A stretch of DNA of 64,000 nucleotides from Paraspadella gotoi (lineage: Eukaryota > Chaetognatha). Positions 26,701 to 35,628 of the stretch are shown in pieces (within the stretch, counting starts at the first letter, position 1; the number at the start of each line of letters is the position of its first letter). Where the stretch lies: assembly GCA_051294375.1 (NCBI GenBank), contig CM119269.1:11700883-11764882 (forward strand), in the 5' to 3' direction. The notes beneath the pieces were generated by a model that was given only the letters and a program-made list of their open reading frames with translations, ran no database searches and was not told the DNA's origin. The translations under genes and the position numbers were made by a program.

Positions 26701-27194
26701 TTCCCCCCGATAGAACAGCTCCCCCTCCCCCCCGTTTATAAGGATATTTTCCCGTCAGAAAAATATTGTGAGATGTTTCCATCTTTTGCAGTCCTGGTCG
26801 GGTTGTCGCTCGCGCTGTGTTTCGGTGGTTCCGTCGTCGGGGTTCAATTTGAGGGACCGAAGGAGATTTGGTTTTAAAGTTTAAAGTCACAAGTCGGCTT
26901 TTGCTCCCGGGTCCCTTGGTTGACGGCCGGCGCCCCCTTAGATTAAAATGAAATCTCACAACGGGTTTCCGCCGCAAGAAAATAGCTGGTCCCGATTGCC
27001 TTTTGTGAACGGCGGTGTAGAAAGGAGGGTAGATGAAGCAGAGGGCGGGGGATATATTGACGGGTTTGCGTGGAAAGGACAATGGGATGTTTGACTTTTG
27101 AGTTTATGAAATAAGAAAACAAGAAAAAAAAAGTTATTCAGGCAAAAACAAAACTATTATGGATTGAAGTAAATAATAGAGGAGAGGGGGAGAC

Positions 27195-27249
<55 letters not shown>

Positions 27250-28760
27250 CTAGAAATGAATTTAGAATGAGACATTAAGGCGAGTTAAAATGCGTTAGAT
27301 GCTGTTCACCATTGCCATGACGCCAGTTGGAAGAAGAGGCAAATTGTGCCTTCCAATGGGTCCGTGTCACAGCAAATGGAGAGCTCCCTATGGGCATCCA
27401 AGCTGCTTGCAACATGGAGACCTCGAATGGACTGCGACCGTCAGAGAAAAAGTCTGTAACTTCTCACGTGAGAGCTTGGACTGTTGCCATCTTTTTTGTC
27501 ATCGAAATTTTAATAGATATTTGATAACAATACGTATCGATACAACCTAATATGAATAAAATAGTTTACCTTTCGTTTTTGATTATTTTAGGTCACATTA
27601 CGTAAAACGTTTTGACTTTTAACTAATTGAATTTTTAGTACTCAAGAAAAAGTTGAGAATAATTTAAAGGTAAATTTTAATTTTTAAGAATTATCAGATA
27701 AACAAAGATGCAAGTTTATAATCAAATCCCTGATGTCAACTAGGATGGCAATATCTGCATAGCATATAGCATATATATCGCCATAATCACTGCAAAAAAA
27801 TATCTATCATTCTGCTTTCAAAAAAACTGCATGCTGCTTTCTAACTTTATGCTTGGTATTTGCTACCATACAACTTGATTATTAAATATTAAGTGCCGTA
27901 TTTGAGAGTATATCATGAAAAAATTATAAAACTATAGATATAAATTATTTAATACTTTCTTTAGTATTAAAACACTGATCGTTATTTAAACCCTTAACAC
28001 AATTACATCTAGTGACTCTCAATTACAGCGTAATGTAAAAGCTCTAAAGAAATTGTAATAATCTTTTCATTTCATTGTTTTTTTTAACAAACAATCTTTG
28101 CTTTTAACACATCATCAATATTAAAAAAAAGCAATTAACGATAAGATAAAAATAAATAAATTTAAAAAATTATACCAATAAAAAAAACATATAACGGTAA
28201 GAAAAGTATAGCTAAAAAATGAAAAAATATACTACTGACAGAAACTATGAAAAAAAACATGGAATACTTAACACTTATTAAAAAAAAGGACAAAAAACTA
28301 TTTTCACCGCTTGAAAATCTACCGGATTAGTTTTCCTGTCAAGTATCCTAATTCTTTCTTTCTATCCCCCGACCCTCCTCCTCTCTCTCTCCCTCTCTTC
28401 CTCTCTCTCTCCCTCTTCATCTCTCTCTCCCTCTTCCTCTCTCTCTCCCTCTTCCTCTCTCTCTCCCTCTTCCTCTCTCTTTCTCTCTTCTTCTCTCTCT
28501 CCCTCTTTTTCCAGTGGATACGAGTTTTCAGAGAGCGACACCTACTCGGTCAGCTACGACAAACCGGGAATGTCCATCCTAAACAACGGGTCAGAGGTCC
28601 TACATCACGTGACGCCGATCACACACAATCCAGACAACATAGAGCGCGTCTCCGTCATCATGGCTTTCGGAGTGAGGGAGTATTTGCAAGTCGGTCTGTC
28701 TGTCTGTGCGTCTGTCAGTTAGTGTTTGTGTTTTGGTCTCTCATTACTTCGGTCTGTCTG

Positions 28761-28820
<60 letters not shown>

Positions 28821-31800
28821 CCTCTCTTTCACCAACCAATCGATTCACATTCCTCTCTTTTCACCATTCACAATTCAATTCACAATTCTTATCCAAGTCA
28901 CGCAACGCCTTCCGTCCGGACAAGCTCTGCCTCCACACGATGTACTTCTGCGACAACCACACGGGCCTCTACGGCTACGAGTTCTTCCGCTACAAGGCCT
29001 GGCACATGATGTCCGTCTTGAAGGCCTACGCCGAGGGGGAGCCCTTCGTTTCCGGCGGAGACGCTGACTTAGCCGAGAAGTTGAGGGAAGTCGCCGAGGA
29101 GCTCAGCCGGGCGGCGGCGATGATCGAAAATCCCGCGCTCGACCGGATCAAGTGGGTTTCTTTTTGTTGCTGCGGCGGCTCCCGCTGTTGAGGATGCTGC
29201 GCTGATTTTTATGCTGCTGATAATGATTTTTCCCCTGCTGCCGCTGGATCATGATGACGATAATGATGTTTGTAATAATATGCTGATATCATTCTCATTT
29301 TCATTCTCAATCCCATTCTCATTCTCAATTTTCATTCTTATTCCTATTTTTTCCCCCATTCTCATTCTTTATCTTATTCCCTCACTTATTTTCATTCCCA
29401 TTCTAATTCTCATTCTCAGTCCTGTTTTTTTATTCCTAATTCTCCTTCTCATTCTTCCAGATTCTATCACGAGGAGAACAAAGAATGCACGACTCGACAT
29501 CCGGAAAAAGACGCAGACTCGACTCTAAACATCAACAGTAACAACAGCAATCTCTTCGGTAACATCAGCTTCACTCGGGAGCTGGAGAGATTAGATCATC
29601 CCGACATGGAGGAACACTACGGTCTGCGATAAAAACTGTCTCGTTCTCTATCTCTCTCTTTGATAGAAAGATGTGAATTGAAACTGTTTATATATATATC
29701 ATCCTTTGTTTGTATATTATCCGTTCATTTTTCTTTCGCGTGTGAATTTTTTTCTGCTTTGTTTTGAGAGCGTTCATTATTACAAATACATGTATATTTA
29801 TGACGTCGAGTCTACTAAATCAATTAATATTTAGACTTGTTAACTCCGTTATAATCAAGAGAATTTTCTAAAAGAGCTGAACTTTTAGCCTTAATTTAAA
29901 ATTAAGTTAGTTTTTAGATTTGGTTAGGGATCAAGGGTTAGAGAATAAGGTTTAGAGATTAGGGGATAAGGTTAGAGATTAGGAGATAAAGTTAGAGATT
30001 AGGAGATAAGGTTAGAGATTAGGGGCCATTGGTGCCGGAGGCAAGTCATTCGCCTCCCAACCCAAAGGTCCGGGTTTCTAGCCCAGTGGCCGCCTAGCAT
30101 GGTGTTACAGCCTGATCCGAAGCTCAGGGACTGCTTATATTGAACGGTTCTGTCATTAACACTTATAAATAATTACTGTCTCTTCATTGGTGAGCCCGAC
30201 TCTCGAACACAACAGCAACAACAACACTTTCAGGCGACATGCCTCAACTTGGCGATGCACTTTCCGCTAAAAACACATCAGGCGACATGCCTCAACTTGG
30301 TGATGCACTTTCCACCAACAACAACAATTCACTGAAGAGACGCAACAGACTTCTCTCTACAAGTGGGGGGGATGTATGGTGGACTAAAATCCACCAACCG
30401 TTCATCAGCGGCCATTGGTGCTGAAGGCAAGTCATTTGCCTCCAAACCCAAAGGTCCGGGGTTCTAGCCCGGTGGCCGCCTAGCAGTTAAGAGGGACGGG
30501 GTGCTTAACCCGCCTGTAACATGGTGTTACAGCCTGATCCAAAGCTCAGGGACTGCTTATATTGAACGGTTCTGTCATTAACACTTATCAATAATTACTG
30601 TCTCTTCAGGGTTTAGATTTATGAATTAGTTTATGGTTAAGGATCAGAGTTGGGAATTAGACTAAACATTTGATAAGAGATTTAAAAATTTAAGATGAGT
30701 ATTAATAAAGTTAAAATTAAGTTCGCGGATTAAGAACAGAAACGGGGCGCTTCCGGAAAAGAGTGCCGGTATAGTTAAACGAAGAAAACCCGAGCCTCAC
30801 CCTGACCCTAACCTCACCTGGAGCCAGAATCCCGGCGAGAATTCTCTCGTACTGAAACTGATTAAGATCGACGGGTAAGTTGCTGACGAGGAGAGAGATT
30901 TCCGATCCGTGAGGATCAAGTTTTTGGTGAAGGTAATGACGAGTGAGACGATAGAGAGAGAGTGATTCACGTCGAGCTCGTTGGAGAAGTTTCAAAGGTT
31001 GGTCGGTGCTGATGGCGGGTGAGGAAGAAGGGTAAGGTCATCTCGGCCAGTCCCGGATTAACACAGATATTTTTGTCCCGAGTGTTGAGAACCCGCCTGA
31101 GTTTCTTCTTTAACAACACTCCGCCTGACCCCTTTTTACAATGACGTTTACCAGAACTGAGAGCCACCTTTCTCTAGAAATGAATCTGATGAGCCTCTCA
31201 AAGGGATTTACTCACAAAGCCTCACCGCCATCTCTATGGATAAGGTGTTAAGTGGATTGAAGATTTTTTGTGCCCCCTCAGCAGCAATGGAACGGGTCCT
31301 GGGCTTGGAACCATGCTTGAGGGTTTGCCACCTCCCCTAAGGCGGTTTACGTCCGTCCTCAGGCTTCCCGCAGGGTAGATACCAGGTTGGGATTAAACCC
31401 GGTAACTAGTGGTCATGAGCTGATGGTATTACTCAATGAGCCACCGGGTAACAACTGAAGGTGTCATGCTTATAAGCGGGGTGAACTTGGCGTTATGCTC
31501 GAACTTCCTGTTGATCCTTCTCTCTGCATTTTTACCCTTTGGTCCGGAATGCCCTTACAATGACTCATTCATCAGTGAGTCCTTTTAAAGTGAAACTCCC
31601 TCCTCAGTCCTCACCCCGTGAGCCGTCTCTCAGTGATCCCCTTGTCCAGCAGAACCTCGACCAGCTCGAACTTTCTCGGGTCTTCGCCTTCCATGTTGAA
31701 TTTGGTGAGAGCGGTTTCGATGACTTCGGCCGCCGTCGTTTCAGAAGTGATGATCACTTTCTTGTAGTTGAAACCGAATGAGAGTCTGAAGTATTTATTG

Positions 31801-31947
31801 GTGTTTAAATCAGTATTTATTGTTTTAGTATTTATTAATATTTATTATTACGTAAGTAGTGAGACGTATTTATTAGGCATTGTTATTAAGGAGTGGGACG
31901 TAATAATACAATTTAGTGGCGAAATGATGAGACAGAGACAGTTTGAT

Positions 31948-32018
<71 letters not shown>

Positions 32019-32535
32019 TTTGAAACCGTTTGCCCACAATTCTTTATTAATGTTTATTAAAAAAAAATAATTTGAAAGTATGAATAAATTAAATATTTCA
32101 AAAGGATTCCGCGTTCCCATTCGCAGGCATCGCCCAAACAAGTCAACCTTTACCAGACTTACCTACTGTTGTACCGCATAATTCCGGGATAAACTTTGAT
32201 TGCGCCTTGGGTAAGGTCGGCGTCGTTGTGACGCAGCACGACGGCTGGCAGACCGACGTGGTCGCCGATCGTTTCGGCCAACGCGCCCGACAAAACAATC
32301 TGACCAGAAAGTGAATATGTTTATCAGTTTGTCTGACAAAATGTTTTTTGTCTCTCTCTCTCTCTCCCGCATTCGTGTCGCAGTCTTTCTTTTTTTTTTT
32401 CTTTCTCTCTTTCTTTTTTCTTTCTTTCTCCTTTCTTTCTCTTTTTTCTTTCTTTCTTTTCTTTTTCTTTCTTTCTTTCTTTCTTTCTTCTTTCTTTCTT
32501 TCTTTCATCTTCTTTCTTTGCTGCCTCTCTCTTCG

Positions 32536-32623
<88 letters not shown>

Positions 32624-34196
32624 CTTACGCTTTCGCTTTCTAAGCTATCGACGTCTTCTTCGTCGTCTTCGTCGTCGTTTTTCAAATTCGGTTCCGCGAT
32701 GTAAATTCTTATTTCATCGCAGATGTTGAAAAGCGTGAAGACCCGCGACCTGCGAGAGAGAGAGAGAGAGAGAGAAGAGAGAGAGAGAAGAGAGAGAGAG
32801 AGAGGAGAGTAGAAAGAGAGGAGAGAGAACGCCATTGAAGAACTCGTGAACAATTTTGTGACTCAAATTTCACTTTTGACAAAAGTTCAGACTCACAATG
32901 ACGTCCTCTGTGGTTGAATGCTTCTTCAGTGTGACTGTACGGAAACTCCGCTTTCGAAGAGAGCGATTTCCGTCGAAGACCCGGATGCTGATTGCTGCGA
33001 AAGTGAATTTGAACCCGAATGTACATTGTACAATGTACAACGTACATTGTTGAATACGGAAGTTAGTTTTATCAAAAACAATCACAATCAATATAAGAAT
33101 GAAAAGTGGAAAAAGACAAATTACTTTTAATTAACTAAAATTAAGGATTATGAAATAAGGTTAGGGATTGGAGGTAAGGATCAGTGTTACGGAGGTCACG
33201 GATTAGTAACAGAAATGGACCGCTTTCGGATAATAGTGACAAAGTTTTTTTGGAAAATTTATTAATAAATGGGAATTTTTACCGTCGGATTCTTGCGAAT
33301 CTCCTTTGGACTTTGAATGGGCGGATGCTGAATGAGACGAGTGGGCGAGGCCGGAGAAGTCGTAACCGGAAGTGACGTCGGACGCGTGACGCGACGGGAC
33401 GGTCCCGACGCCCGCGGATTCCTCCGTCGGCGAAACCGTGGACGGATCGATCGAAGTCGTGTGCGACCGGCCTTGAGAAGTGGAATGTGCAAATGGAGCA
33501 ATTGTGCAAATGTGTTAATGGGCAAATGTGCAAATGCGCAAAATATTGCAAAATATTGCAATTTGTGACAGAAAATTCCCTGTTCCCTCTTTTAATTATA
33601 TGATACAAAGATCAAAAAATTAAAAAAATGCTTACTAATGTGTTTTATTAGTAACAGCTTGAAAAAAATTATGTTTTTTATTAAACTTAAAATAAAAAAA
33701 CATTTCTTAAGGAAATCTACTAGCATTTTCATCCTTCTCCCATTTACGGTATTACGGTATTTACGGTATTAATTATTTATAGGAAAAAAAATTTGTATTC
33801 AAGTCATAATTTTATGAAAGCAAAAATACGCTACCCCAACCTGTCCCCTCCTCCTTCCTCCACCCCCCCCCGCCGCTTAAACCTTTAGTGAGATGCATTC
33901 CGAGGATGTTCTCCATCGGGAGTTCGGTTCTCGGCACCGTCACGGCTGCAGGTGGCAGCACGATCTCTTTGAGTTCCCCGAAATCGCAGGAAACCGGAAG
34001 AAGTTGAAGACATCCTGCGTGGGCGGTGACGCCACACCACTCGCAACGAAAACCTTTAGGGGAAAGAAGGGTGGAAAGAGAGGTGGTCTTAGCTTGAATT
34101 GTTTAATTATATATACACGAATTGGCTAAACGTTAAATAGTTAATTGCGTCTGTATTTATTTTTAACAGAAGTTTATAAATCGGCAAACTCACTAT

Positions 34197-34250
<54 letters not shown>

Positions 34251-35561
34251 ACGTAGACTCATAACGTAGTGAATCACTTGATTAGCATTCCGTAGTAGGG
34301 TGGAGTGATGAAAAGATTGAGCAATGGAACAATGTTTTTTTGCTGCCTTTGTATATGTAATAAAAAATACTTAAGCCTTTTTTTAAAAAAAATTTGCATA
34401 ACAGTATCATTAATTGAATTTTTTTTATAGTAATATCCTTATAAAATCATAAAATTTTAAAATCATATTTTTTTAATTTTAAGTTTCGGATTGGCCGGAA
34501 AAAACTGAAAAACTTTTGTAAAATATCTTACATGATATTTTTAGGTTAAAGCTGCGAAAAATGACCAAAATGTTTCATCATATAATAACATCTGGCCCAT
34601 AATTATTTGGACGGCTTCCGGGGCCTGTAGACGGCGTCCAGGACTCCATAGAAAGCTCCTTTTTTTTAAAATAAAGCCTAGGATGTTTGTCTACTAAACT
34701 GTGAATTTTTTTTTTTTATCGGCCCACGCATTTTCAAGATGCAGTCAATTTCCTCTGAAGCGCGCCATCAAGTCATTGCCCAATTCTACCAAAATCATGA
34801 ACAAGAAGGAACAGCATTTACTTTACAGTATTTTTTGAAGCTAAATGTTAGCCGTCTATCTATATATCGCGTAATACAAAGAGTAAAGTCTGGAGATACT
34901 CTCAAACACAAAAAAGGCGCAGGGCGGCCAAGAAAACTCACAGCAAGACAGTTGCACACCATCGTGAAAGGAATGGAAAATAAAGTTGGGTTTTCTACGA
35001 GAAAGCTGGCATCTCGATTTAAAGGTCCCTACGCCACATTTCACTAGAAAATTGTAACTTTTTTTGGTTCAACTTGTTCGTCTGTATTTAGTTAACGTTA
35101 TTAGTATTAAAAAATTATATTTTGTATTATATTTACAATAAAATGTTATAAACTGTAACACATTCAATCTTTTGTCTCAATAATTATGGGCCAGATGTTA
35201 GTTTTTACTACAAAGCGTAAAAAAGTGGAGAATTTGACCTTTTTTTCCATTTTTTGATGCTGAAGACATTGAAATTTTTAATAACATATTTTATATTTTT
35301 GATCTAACGTTTTATTAAGAATCAAAATCTTTAATATAAATTTTTAAAAAATTATTTAGAAAATTTATGATTTTATAAGAATATTATAATAAATATATTG
35401 TAATTAATGATACTGTTCCCCAAACAATATAGGCAAAATATTTTTTGTACTCCTTAACATACTATCTCACGTCTAAATATCCTTGTTTGATCACTCAAAT
35501 AAAATTTATGTTCCCCAGTGCTCCACTCTATTCAGTAGTCCAGCGATTCCTATTGCAATGC

Positions 35562-35628
<67 letters not shown>

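Larger units (their letters stand above)
34296..35530. mobile_element. TIR element (TAGGGTGGAGTG ends), second copy, with a Tc1-type insert
   Basis: The ends TAGGGTGGAGTGATG and its near-inverse at 35519-35530 match the copy at 23093-23938. Without the 611-bp insert at 34588-35198 and the SINE in the other copy, the two align end to end at about 0.62 kb. It lies in a DGK intron between the two C1-3 exons. Confidence 0.8.

Noticed and set aside
27299-27550. 83-aa ORF with several cysteines ([17 protein letters not shown])
   Set aside because: It lies in an oxygenase intron beside a microsatellite, two frames are open, and no family pattern was recognised.
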